Origin: CAZWES01 sp964632395
GTDB lineage: Bacteria; Patescibacteriota; Gracilibacteria; Peribacterales; Peribacteraceae
Direction of reading: 5' to 3'
DNA: 14,467 nucleotides
Assembly: GCA_964632395.1 (NCBI GenBank)
Contig: CAZWES010000025.1
Location: 1 to 14,467 of the forward strand
Shown here: positions 6,058 through 12,389 of the stretch, piece after piece
Layout: each line of letters begins with the position of its first letter
How positions within the stretch are numbered: the first letter of the stretch is position 1
Made by a program: the position numbers and the translations under genes
Notes under the pieces: model-generated
Told to the model about the DNA's origin: nothing
Seen by the model: only the letters and a program-made list of their open reading frames with translations
The model's database searches: none

Positions 6058-7365
6058 TTATTTGGAAGAAATTTTCTTCCTCATAAACGCCGGAACTTCC
6101 AACTCTTCCTCAGAAATCTCAAGCGCATGCTCCTGCAAAACCTCTTCTCCTGCTTTATCCTCAGAAGAAGTTAACGGCTTGCCGGGTGCAGGTGGTGCAG
6201 CCGGAGCTTTTCCAGATGACGGAGCTTTCTTGAACACAGAAGGCCCCGCGGAGACCGTTGGAGTCTGCGTTGCATCTTCGAACCCTGTTGCAATCACAGT
6301 ACACTTAACTTCACCGCCGTACTGCTCGTCGATGACTGCACCAAAGATGATATTAGATTCCGGATCTGCAGCTTCCGTGATGATGCGTGCCGCCTCATCA
6401 ACTTCAAACATTGCAAGATCAGATCCACCGCAGATGTTGAAGAGGATGCCCTTCGCACCGCTGATAGAAAGATCAAGCAGCGGTGAATCAATTGCAGCGC
6501 GCGCGGCTTCTGCAGCTCTGCTATCCCCTGAACCAAATCCGATTCCCATAAGAGCAGTACCTGCATCCTGAACAATTGTGCGAACATCTGCGAAGTCCAC
6601 GTTAACAAGACCGTGGATTGTGATCAGATTTGCAATTCCAGAAATTCCCTGATGCAGAACTTCATCTACAACTTTGAAAGCCTCAGTTAGAGGAGTTGTC
6701 TTATCAATCAGCGAAAGAATTTTGTCATTCGGGATAACAATCAACGTATCCACTTTTCCACGCAAACTCTCGAGCGCGTCCTCCGACTGCTTCTTCCTCT
6801 TCAATCCCTCAAAACTGAACGGCTTTGTCACAACCGCCACAGTCAGAATACCCATCGAGCGCGCCATTTCCGCAATCGGCGCAATTCCTCCGCTCCCTGT
6901 TCCTCCACCAAGACCAGCGGTCAAAAAGACCATATCCGCACCTTCCAGCGCACTCCGAATGTCATCAGAACTCTCTTCCGCGGATTTCTTACCAATATCC
7001 GGATTTGACCCGGCGCCGAGACCGCGCGTTGTTCCGCGGCCGATGTTGAGCTTGGTGCCAGCAGGATTGTGGTAAAGAGCCTGCGCATCCGTGTTCAACG
7101 CGATGAATTCAACACCCTGAGTTTTCATCTCCACCATACGCTTAACGGCGTTGCTTCCACCACCACCCAATCCGACCACACGGATAGAGGCGCTCGGAAT
7201 AATATCCGGCAGAACCTCCTGATGGGAGGAATCTGTTGTAGTTCCATCACCTGTAGTTCCACCACCTGTGGAAGAAGATTTTGCTGAGGAAGTAGACGAT
7301 GACTTGGCCGAAGCCGCACCGCTCGACTTGGTGCCGGAGAAGAGACTGCGTAGAGTATCTGACAT
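6058..7365 (-). CDS. ftsZ: Cell division protein FtsZ (tubulin-like GTPase)
   Basis: FtsZ polymerises into the Z-ring that marks the division site. The 435-residue protein has the GTP-binding core from about 60. Visible motifs are VVGLGGGGSNAV (63-74), ALNTDAQAL (89-97), the tubulin signature GGGTGSG (153-159), and the T7 synergy loop NVDFADVRTI (255-264) with D257 and D260 for GTP hydrolysis. A Pro/Ala-rich linker (about 370-400) leads to the conserved C-terminal peptide VPAFMRKK (424-431), which binds FtsA or other anchors. The N-terminus carries an unusually long Ser/Thr/Gly-rich tail (1-58) of low complexity; most FtsZ proteins have about 10 residues there. It lies 23 bp downstream of ftsA, presumably cotranscribed, with no Shine-Dalgarno sequence. 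Confidence 0.98.
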   Translation of the reverse strand: MSDTLRSLFSGTKSSGAASAKSSSTSSAKSSSTGGGTTGDGTTTDSSHQEVLPDIIPSASIRVVGLGGGGSNAVKRMVEMKTQGVEFIALNTDAQALYHNPAGTKLNIGRGTTRGLGAGSNPDIGKKSAEESSDDIRSALEGADMVFLTAGLGGGTGSGGIAPIAEMARSMGILTVAVVTKPFSFEGLKRKKQSEDALESLRGKVDTLIVIPNDKILSLIDKTTPLTEAFKVVDEVLHQGISGIANLITIHGLVNVDFADVRTIVQDAGTALMGIGFGSGDSRAAEAARAAIDSPLLDLSISGAKGILFNICGGSDLAMFEVDEAARIITEAADPESNIIFGAVIDEQYGGEVKCTVIATGFEDATQTPTVSAGPSVFKKAPSSGKAPAAPPAPGKPLTSSEDKAGEEVLQEHALEISEEELEVPAFMRKKISSK

Positions 7366-7388
7366 GATAGAAATGGGAAAAGGGCAGA

Positions 7389-8618
7389 TTAAGGAAGAAG
7401 ATTTTTAACCCAGGATTTAATTGAACCATAAGCACGGCGGACACCCAGAAGACCTGCACCGCCGTACGCACGACCGCCATCACGTGCACCCCAAATGAGA
7501 GTACCGATAGAAGTGGCATACGCAGGATCATCAACTTTTTCGATTACGCCGCCGATCTCGACCGGGAATCCCATCTGGACAGGGAGACCCAAAACTTCAC
7601 GTGCAAGATCGAGTGTGCCGGGTGCTTTTACTGCGCCACCTGTTAGAACTGCGCCAGCAGGAAGCATCCCGTCGCGTCCGATTTGTTTGAGTGACTCTTT
7701 GACTAATGAGAAAACTTCAAAAGACCTCGCCTGCATTATTTCTGCAAGATATTTTTTACTGACGGTCTGAGTATCAATTTTGCTGACTGATGAAAGATCA
7801 ATCATCTCACGCTCGTTTATTTCATCAGGCAAAAGTGATCCATATTCAATTTTGATGCGCTCCGCTGTGTCGATTGAAGTCCGCAAGCCAATTGCAACAT
7901 CATTCGTGATCGTCTCGCCGCCGACGGGAAGTGAAAATGAGTGGAGGATAGTCCCCTCCTCGAACACTGCAACGCTCGTGCTGCCTGCTCCAATATCAAT
8001 TATCACAACTCCCAGCTCCTTTTGGCGCTTCGTGAGCACAGCATCGGAGACTGCGATTGTAGAAGGAATAACGGCATCTATATCCACACCCGCCTGATCC
8101 ACGCACTTCTCTACATTCTTAACGTGTTGCACTTGACCTGTGATGATGTGCGCATCCACTTCCAGGCGAATCCCGCTCATTCCAACAGGATTTTTGATGT
8201 TTCTCTGCTCATCAACCGTGTATGACTTTGGTTGTAAGTGAAGAATGCGGCGGTTCGCAGGAATGCTTACAGCCTGCGCGGCTTCAAGCACCCGTGCGAT
8301 GTCATCAACCGTAATCTCCGGACCGGAAATCGCAATTACTCCGCGGCTCGAGAAGGACTCAATGTGAGTTCCGCTCATCCCGACAAATACATGATTGATC
8401 GGAACACCGGACATTCTCTCCGCATCCTCTATTGAGCTGATGATGTTATGAATCGTCTCCTCCACATCAATAACCTGTCCCTTGCGCATACCGAGCGAAG
8501 GCGACATTCCCACACCTATTATATTAGGTACCTGCTTCTCACCCTCAACTACCGCAACAACAGTACGAATCTTAAAGCTTCCGACATCAAGGCTGGCAAG
8601 TACACGTTCCTGTGGCAT
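7389..8618 (-). CDS. ftsA: Cell division protein FtsA (actin-like membrane anchor of FtsZ)
   Basis: FtsA tethers FtsZ to the membrane and recruits later division proteins. The 409-residue protein shows actin-fold motifs: LASLDVGSFKIRTVVAVV (phosphate 1, from residue 7), the FtsA-specific 1C region (about 83-165), VVIIDIGAGSTSVAVF (phosphate 2, 204-219), and GAVLTGGAVKAPG (adenosine motif) in the C-terminal half. The last residues, GSIKSWVKNLLP, form the expected amphipathic membrane-targeting helix. Length and motif order are normal. The ATG at 8618 begins directly before the conserved strand; the sequence before it (CTCTCCACCC) has no Shine-Dalgarno. It is the first gene of an ftsA-ftsZ pair. 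I could not locate a convincing promoter upstream. Confidence 0.97.
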   Translation of the reverse strand: MPQERVLASLDVGSFKIRTVVAVVEGEKQVPNIIGVGMSPSLGMRKGQVIDVEETIHNIISSIEDAERMSGVPINHVFVGMSGTHIESFSSRGVIAISGPEITVDDIARVLEAAQAVSIPANRRILHLQPKSYTVDEQRNIKNPVGMSGIRLEVDAHIITGQVQHVKNVEKCVDQAGVDIDAVIPSTIAVSDAVLTKRQKELGVVIIDIGAGSTSVAVFEEGTILHSFSLPVGGETITNDVAIGLRTSIDTAERIKIEYGSLLPDEINEREMIDLSSVSKIDTQTVSKKYLAEIMQARSFEVFSLVKESLKQIGRDGMLPAGAVLTGGAVKAPGTLDLAREVLGLPVQMGFPVEIGGVIEKVDDPAYATSIGTLIWGARDGGRAYGGAGLLGVRRAYGSIKSWVKNLLP

Positions 8619-8763
8619 GGGTGGAGAGGGAAGGAGATGTTCGGGGGATTAGTCTATGCGAGTGAACCTCTCCAGGCAAATAGAGGCATGAAGATAAAGT
8701 TTGTTCAACCCTTACTTTTTGAGCAAATAAACTACTCTGATTTTTTGGCTTACCTAAGCTAAG

Positions 8764-8788
8764 TTTTGACTATCACACAAAGTCAAAA
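8764..8788. repeat. Perfect 8-bp inverted repeat upstream of ftsA
   Basis: TTTTGACT (8764-8771) and AGTCAAAA (8781-8788) are separated by 9 bp. Both arms contain a TTGACT hexamer, so the element could offer a -35 in either direction or bind a dimeric regulator. On the plus strand TATATG follows at an 18-bp spacing. No matching -10 of quality is seen toward ftsA. Confidence 0.45.
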
Positions 8789-9028
8789 ATATATGATATT
8801 TTCCAAAAAACCAATCGAACACTCGCAATGATCAAGGGTATAGAATTCAACTGATCAGGTGATGCTGTTTTTGAGCAAGAAAAGAGTGCGATCTTCACCT
8901 AATAAATTTTTGACGGATGAATTTTGCGCTTCAAATGATGTTTTGAGATGATTTTTTGAAAATGTTTGACGGAGTTTAAATGTGATTTGGGATGTGAAAT
9001 TGGGAGAATACAATTTTTGATCAGGTAA

Positions 9029-9083
9029 TTGACAAACTGAGTTACAAACTACATCATCTACCACCTAAATTTGTTCCTATATA
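9029..9083 (+). promoter_or_regulatory. Candidate promoter(s) of the 105-aa gene
   Basis: Two readings are possible. A consensus TTGACA (9029-9034) with a 17-bp spacer reaches CATCAT (9052-9057), giving a leader of about 26 nt. Alternatively TATATA (9078-9083) lies only 6 bp before the ATG at 9090 and would give a leaderless message, but its -35 is poor. I cannot choose from sequence alone. Confidence 0.4.
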
Positions 9084-9089
9084 GCAACC

Positions 9090-9407
9090 ATGTCAGAAAC
9101 AGTCAGAAAGAGTGATTACGAAATTCAAAGACAATTCTGGGGGTGTTGTCGTCGTTTCGTTACCGGAGCAGACCGCGCATTATTGTACAACGCACTCACG
9201 AAGCCAATGCCTCAGAAAATGAGTTCTGTTGATGATGTTAATAAAGCTTTTTCAAAAGCTTTTTCCAAGATCAAAACTGGTGAGCAGCGAAGAGCACTAT
9301 ATGACGCAATTGATGCGGAAGGTGAGATGCATGTAGAAAATGTTGAAGAAGCTATAGAAAAACTCCGTAGAAAAGCTGAAGAAATTGCACAACATGCAGC
9401 AGAATAA
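9090..9407 (+). CDS. Unrecognised small helical protein with an internal repeat (105 aa)
   Basis: I do not recognise this family. The protein holds two similar 35-residue units. Residues 26-61 start GADRALLYNAL, and residues 64-99 start GEQRRALYDAI. Each continues through a polar loop to a valine/acidic helix (SSVDDVNKAF and ENVEEAIEKL). The 97-aa protein at 950-1243 carries one copy of the same pattern (DDTKRALLYDKL...KDAIEEI). All are predicted helical, soluble and highly charged. The N-terminus has a CC pair (C19, C20). The ATG at 9090 has no Shine-Dalgarno sequence. It is followed at 9412-9426 by a small hairpin (GAGGA/TCCTC) and then by the duplicated exonuclease 3' end. Confidence 0.7.
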   Translation: MSETVRKSDYEIQRQFWGCCRRFVTGADRALLYNALTKPMPQKMSSVDDVNKAFSKAFSKIKTGEQRRALYDAIDAEGEMHVENVEEAIEKLRRKAEEIAQHAAE

Positions 9408-9424
9408 TTAAGAGGATGGCCTCC

Positions 9425-9471
9425 TCAATCCAGCAACGGCAACTGCTCCTCCGTCACAGCTCCCCTCTTTG
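9425..9471 (-). pseudogene. Duplicated 3' end of the 5'-3' exonuclease gene
   Basis: 42 of 47 bp match the 3' end of the exonuclease gene (10455-10501), at a constant offset of 1030 bp. On the minus strand this copy encodes KRGAVTEEQLPLLD and a TGA stop, identical to the true C-terminus. All five nucleotide differences are synonymous (AAG/AAA, GCT/GCG, and two Leu codons). Homology ends upstream at 9471, exactly where a hairpin (9472-9489) begins. Rather than a recent copy of the neighbour, this looks like the tail of a diverged allele. The direct repeats enclose the 301-aa gene. Confidence 0.85.
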
Positions 9472-9489
9472 GCTCCCCATCAGGGGAGC
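9472..9489. repeat. Perfect 7-bp hairpin at the edge of the exonuclease tail copy
   Basis: GCTCCCC (9472-9478) and GGGGAGC (9483-9489) enclose the tetraloop ATCA. The stem is GC-rich and stable but has no U-tract on either strand, so it is a poor intrinsic terminator. It begins at the first base after the repeated segment, suggesting it belongs to the inserted DNA. Confidence 0.8.
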
Positions 9490-9505
9490 AATAGCTGACC
9501 GTTCG

Positions 9506-9514
9506 TGGTATAAT
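9506..9514 (+). promoter_or_regulatory. Extended -10 directly before the 301-aa gene (leaderless)
   Basis: TGGTATAAT at 9506-9514 is a perfect extended -10. Its T-rich hexamer ends 6 bp before the ATG at 9521, so transcription is expected to begin at or next to the A of the start codon. No good -35 is present. Confidence 0.65.
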
Positions 9515-9520
9515 ACCCAG

Positions 9521-10426
9521 ATGACCAAAAAAGATAAAATTGCAAAAAGGTTGGCAGAACAACTCATTCAAGAAGGCATAGTAAAACCTGATGAAGTTGA
9601 TGAATGCCTGGCACTAACAAAAGAAGCTCTTGTGAAACAAATGGGGGAAACTCGCAAATCTACTACACAGCTTCTTTCTGAACCTGCTGAAGCTGTAGAA
9701 AATAAAGAATCATTAATTAATGATATTTACGAAAGAGGAAGAAGTTTGTGCCAAGCTGGCGTATCTAGAACGGTTTGGACAAAAAGAAACGCTAAAAGAT
9801 ATCCAAATGGAGGAAATAGTGGATTCCAGGCGCTAGCTGACGAACGGATTCGTCAAGCTGGATTTAACGACGCAGTATTCCAACCCCAAGCAATAAAGCC
9901 TCTCCAATGGAAGTTTGGATTTACTGGGGGCATAAACCAAAAATGCTGGAATAGACTTACTACCAAGGATGGTATATCCAGTTTAGTAGCTTTGGTGGAT
10001 GTAACAGACAATTCTGAAAAACCGATTCCTTTATCAAGATTTACCAAAAAGACAGAAGACAATGTACCTGCTTATCAACTTCTATATTTCGTAATGGGAA
10101 ATGAGAAACAGCATTACAATGACACAGTAACAAATAGATATGGCAATTATTTTTTAGGCAGCATTTTTCTTACGCGTGAGCTGGGTGAAAGAGCTATACA
10201 AGAGATACAACAGGACCCCCAAATTGCCCGTGAGATAGTACGTAAATTCGAGCCAGACGTTCTTGAAGAACAAGAAAGTATTGATATCAACCCCATGCCA
10301 GATGACACAAAGCTGGCAGTTATTCCTCTTGGTAAGCATGATGAAGCATTGGAATATGAAGAAGGAACAGGCAGAGCAAAAAAGCCAATCGGAATAAAGA
10401 AAGACTATGTTGTAGAAGTTGAATAA
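9521..10426 (+). CDS. Unrecognised 301-aa protein on an apparent inserted segment
   Basis: I do not recognise this protein. The ATG at 9521 is preferred over an in-frame upstream one at 9416, because the extended -10 (9506-9514) lies between them and the upstream part overlaps the duplicated exonuclease tail. Residues 1-45 are helical and charged (MTKKDKIAKRLAEQLIQEG). Residues about 75-150 are rich in Arg, Trp and Gly (RTVWTKRNAKRYPNGGNSGF, KFGFTGGINQKCWNRL). Residues about 150-240 look alpha/beta. The C-terminal 60 residues are acidic and end KKDYVVEVE. It is soluble, without signal or membrane segment, and I see no recombinase, nuclease or transposase motif. Context, not sequence, suggests mobile origin: it sits between a direct repeat of the exonuclease 3' end. 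Confidence 0.75.
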   Translation: MTKKDKIAKRLAEQLIQEGIVKPDEVDECLALTKEALVKQMGETRKSTTQLLSEPAEAVENKESLINDIYERGRSLCQAGVSRTVWTKRNAKRYPNGGNSGFQALADERIRQAGFNDAVFQPQAIKPLQWKFGFTGGINQKCWNRLTTKDGISSLVALVDVTDNSEKPIPLSRFTKKTEDNVPAYQLLYFVMGNEKQHYNDTVTNRYGNYFLGSIFLTRELGERAIQEIQQDPQIAREIVRKFEPDVLEEQESIDINPMPDDTKLAVIPLGKHDEALEYEEGTGRAKKPIGIKKDYVVEVE

Positions 10427-10428
10427 GC

Positions 10429-10458
10429 TTGAATCACACGCATAGCAGATTGATTCAA
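10429..10458. terminator. Inverted repeat between convergent genes, possible bidirectional terminator
   Basis: TTGAATCA (10429-10436) and TGATTCAA (10451-10458) form a perfect 8-bp inverted repeat with a 14-bp loop. It begins 3 bp after the stop of the 301-aa gene and runs into the last bases of the convergent exonuclease gene. It is AT-rich without a U-tract, so terminator function is uncertain. Confidence 0.35.
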
Positions 10459-11432
10459 TCCAAAAGCGGCAACTGCTCCTCCGTCACCGCTCCCCTTTTT
10501 GACGTTTCCTCAGGTACATCCATAACAAACTCACCTGTGAAGAACTCTTTTGCAAAAGCATCCTCATTCAACAGCCTTTTTAGACGCGACTTGAGCGTAT
10601 AAAACTCAAGCTCTCCGAAGAATTTTTGGACCTCCTCAAGTGAGGCTTTGCACTGCTCAGTTTCCTCCAAATTGAGATTAACCGGAACATCGTAAACAAG
10701 TGTTGCCATTCTCTTGCAAAAAAAAGCACTCTCTTTATCTTCTTCCAGCTTTGTCTTCGTACTGCCTTTTATGTCACTGATATGATCATAGACCCCTTCC
10801 AGTGTCTTGTACTTTCCCAGAAGTTTGACGGCGGTTTTTGGCCCAATGCCCCTAACCCCCTTCAAATTGTCTGAAGGATCACCGACGAGACCTTTGTAAT
10901 CGGGAACTTGCGCCGGAGCAACTCCCAGCCTCTTTTTTACACCATCAGAATCCAGATATTCCGGATCCGAGTATCCTCCATTTGGAACTGCGACCTGTAT
11001 TCCGCCATTTACAAGCTGGAACAGGTCTTTGTCGCCGGAAACAACTATCACATCATATCCTTCTTTGACTGCACGGACTGCGATGGTGGCGAGCAGGTCA
11101 TCGGCTTCATAGTCGGAGTCAGACAATATTGGAATTGAAAAGGAATCCAGACATTGGTGGACACGCGGAATCTGTGTGTAGAACTCATCCGGAGTTTCAG
11201 GCCTACCTGCCTTGTATTCCTCATGCTCCTGATGACGCAGAGTATCTTTTCCCTCATCAAAACAGGAAATTACGGCATCCGGTTTTTCACGTTGAAGAAG
11301 GGTCAAAAGCATAGACGCAACGCCAAAAACAGCATTTGTCTGCTCTCCAGAGGAGGTTGAGAGATTTCTCTGGATTGCCCAGAAGGCACGGTGCATGAGG
11401 TGGTTAGCATCTAGCAGAACAAGCTTTTTCAT
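10455..11432 (-). CDS. Free-standing 5'-3' exonuclease (PolA N-terminal/FEN-like)
   Basis: The enzyme removes RNA primers and DNA flaps during replication and repair. The ATG at 11432 (MKKLVLLDANHLMHRAF) starts at the conserved first strand; an upstream in-frame extension (to 11510) lacks homology and crosses the divergent promoter. The 325-residue protein has the PIN-like metal site: D8, D59 (CFDEG), E109/D111/D112 (YEADDLLA), D134/D136 (VSGDKD) and D185/D188 (VGDPSDN). The helix-hairpin-helix GVRGIGPKTA is at 192-201. It continues with the PolA-type post-exonuclease segment (FFGELEFYTLKSRLKRLL, 271-288), but no 3'-5' exonuclease or polymerase domain follows; the protein ends LPLLD. Its 3' end is duplicated at 9425-9471. 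Confidence 0.95.
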   Translation of the reverse strand: MKKLVLLDANHLMHRAFWAIQRNLSTSSGEQTNAVFGVASMLLTLLQREKPDAVISCFDEGKDTLRHQEHEEYKAGRPETPDEFYTQIPRVHQCLDSFSIPILSDSDYEADDLLATIAVRAVKEGYDVIVVSGDKDLFQLVNGGIQVAVPNGGYSDPEYLDSDGVKKRLGVAPAQVPDYKGLVGDPSDNLKGVRGIGPKTAVKLLGKYKTLEGVYDHISDIKGSTKTKLEEDKESAFFCKRMATLVYDVPVNLNLEETEQCKASLEEVQKFFGELEFYTLKSRLKRLLNEDAFAKEFFTGEFVMDVPEETSKRGAVTEEQLPLLD

Positions 11433-11476
11433 GGTTTCGTAATGATAATGGTATTCCAATATTACGCCTAATGAGG

Positions 11477-11482
11477 TATAAT
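11477..11482 (+). promoter_or_regulatory. -10 element of the glycosyltransferase-like gene
   Basis: A perfect TATAAT ends 11 bp before the TTG codon at 11494, giving a predicted leader of about 5 nt. The -35 position (TTCCAA, 11454-11459) is weak. The exonuclease promoter must lie in the same 61-bp divergent gap, but I cannot identify it confidently. Confidence 0.55.
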
Positions 11483-11493
11483 AACGAGATATC

Positions 11494-12129
11494 TTGAAAC
11501 CAACATTCAAACCATCAAAGCGGCCAGAATTCTCTCCATGTTACGACAACAAGATCTTTAAGAAGTACAGCGTGCGAACGCTGGAAGCAAAGATGGATAA
11601 CAAGCTTGAGTTCCAGGAAGAGCTTGGATGGGTAAAGGAAAAAAGAATTCCCGTTCTCTGCGTTCCCGGGGGAATGTCGGATGAGCTTGGCGGAGATGTG
11701 TTTGAAGAGGTGATCGAGGGAATCATGTCGCTCGATTGCCAGGTTGTTGTGCGCGGGGTCGGATCCGAAAAATACGGCAAGCTATTTACAAAGCTGGAGA
11801 ATGATCACGGCCACAGGATTAGGATTCTTAAGGACACGGAAGATATGCAACACAAAATGTACGCTGCAGCAGATATTGGCCTATTTTTTGTTCCTGATGG
11901 GCAAGACCTCATAAATTGCCTTGCATACGGCGCGGTTCCGGTAAGCCCCAAACACAAAGATTTGGATGATTACAATCCCATCCAGGAATCGGGAAATGCT
12001 TTTATCTCCAATCCCCAAACCTCCTGGACTTGGTACGCCGCGCTGGTGCGTGCAATAGAAACCTACAAGCTTCCGTATGACTGGAAGACTATACAGAAGC
12101 ATTGTATGGATACGGTGAAGGAGGAGTGA
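11494..12129 (+). CDS. GT-B C-terminal-half protein related to glycogen/starch synthase (GT5)
   Basis: The 211-residue product matches only the C-terminal Rossmann half of GlgA-like GT5 enzymes. FSPCYDNKIFKKYS corresponds to the interdomain 'P.YD' segment, NKLEFQEELGW to the 'NK..LQ.ELGL' segment, then VPGGMSDELGGDVFEEVIEGI, QVVVRGVGSEKY and HKMYAAADIGLFFVPDGQDLINCLAYGAVPVS. The N-terminal sugar-acceptor half (with KTGGL) is absent. In the catalytic 'PS.-E-P-CGL' loop the Glu is not present: the protein reads VPDGQDLINCLAYG. It is therefore unlikely to be an active transferase by itself. The TTG start at 11494 is chosen because homology begins near residue 12 and TATAAT lies just upstream; the first internal ATG (11593) would lose that segment. 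It converges with the GIY-YIG frame, 7 bp apart. Confidence 0.75.
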   Translation: MKPTFKPSKRPEFSPCYDNKIFKKYSVRTLEAKMDNKLEFQEELGWVKEKRIPVLCVPGGMSDELGGDVFEEVIEGIMSLDCQVVVRGVGSEKYGKLFTKLENDHGHRIRILKDTEDMQHKMYAAADIGLFFVPDGQDLINCLAYGAVPVSPKHKDLDDYNPIQESGNAFISNPQTSWTWYAALVRAIETYKLPYDWKTIQKHCMDTVKEE

Positions 12130-12136
12130 ACTGGTA

Positions 12137-12373
12137 CTACAGCAATCGCTTGTTTCTAAACGCAAACCCCGACGAACTCTTCAAATACTTCTCGAATGCC
12201 AATGCCTTCTTCTTGGATTTAAAAGCTGCGTAAAATACGAGATCCTTCGGTTTGACACGGTTGGTTGTCGGTACGTCTCCGGAAAAATGTTTCTTGAGTC
12301 GCTTATTCAGGTCTTGCGTGGAGCCGATGTAATGATGCCCATTTTTGAGGAGAAGAATGTATACGTGGTGTAT
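12137..12373 (-). CDS. GIY-YIG nuclease domain protein, start codon apparently ATA (possibly decayed)
   Basis: I translated the minus strand from 12373. The 78 residues carry HHVYILLLKNGHHYIGST (VYI..HYIG form of GIY-YIG), the catalytic Arg in DLNKRLKKH, and the metal-binding Glu in ALAFEKYLKS, followed by the family tail SGFAFRNKRLL. This matches small single-domain GIY-YIG nucleases, which usually begin 'M-x-YVYIL'. The in-frame codon at the expected Met position (12373-12371) is ATA, and no ATG, GTG or TTG exists between it and the upstream TGA. Either ATA or the ATT four codons later is used, the start mutated recently, or there is an assembly error. The catalytic body is intact. The neighbouring 201-bp inverted-repeat element begins 17 bp upstream, so an insertion could have removed its native start region. 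Confidence 0.7.
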   Translation of the reverse strand: MHHVYILLLKNGHHYIGSTQDLNKRLKKHFSGDVPTTNRVKPKDLVFYAAFKSKKKALAFEKYLKSSSGFAFRNKRLL

Positions 12374-12389
12374 ACGCGTAGTGTAGCCC

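Larger units (their letters stand above)
8619..9089. other. 471-bp non-coding stretch between ftsA and the 105-aa gene
   Basis: No gene is supported here. The ftsA leader side (8619-8760) contains a small inverted repeat (CCTCT 8667-8671, AGAGG 8682-8686) and GCTTA-CC-TAAGC (8748-8759). A perfect 8-bp inverted repeat TTTTGACT/AGTCAAAA with a 9-bp loop lies at 8764-8788. From about 8870 the plus strand repeats TTTTTGA/TTTGACGG motifs and twice shows TGATCAGGT (8851 and 9018 areas). A 69-codon minus-strand frame (9064-8855) has no recognisable features and I do not call it. The region could hold promoters for both flanking genes and a structured leader. Confidence 0.5.

Noticed and set aside
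6062..7075. Long plus-strand frames antisense to ftsZ
   Set aside because: They oppose a strongly conserved gene, have no start context or promoter, and the product lacks family features.
8855..9064. 69-codon minus-strand frame in the gap upstream of ftsA
   Set aside because: No recognisable motif, composition unlike neighbouring genes (Ser/Asn/Thr-rich over a T-rich repeat-like region), and no promoter. Kept only as part of the intergenic description.
9521..10426. 301-aa protein as a tyrosine or serine recombinase
   Set aside because: Despite the insertion-like context, no R..H-x-x-R..Y pattern or serine-recombinase N-terminus is visible, so no such function is assigned.
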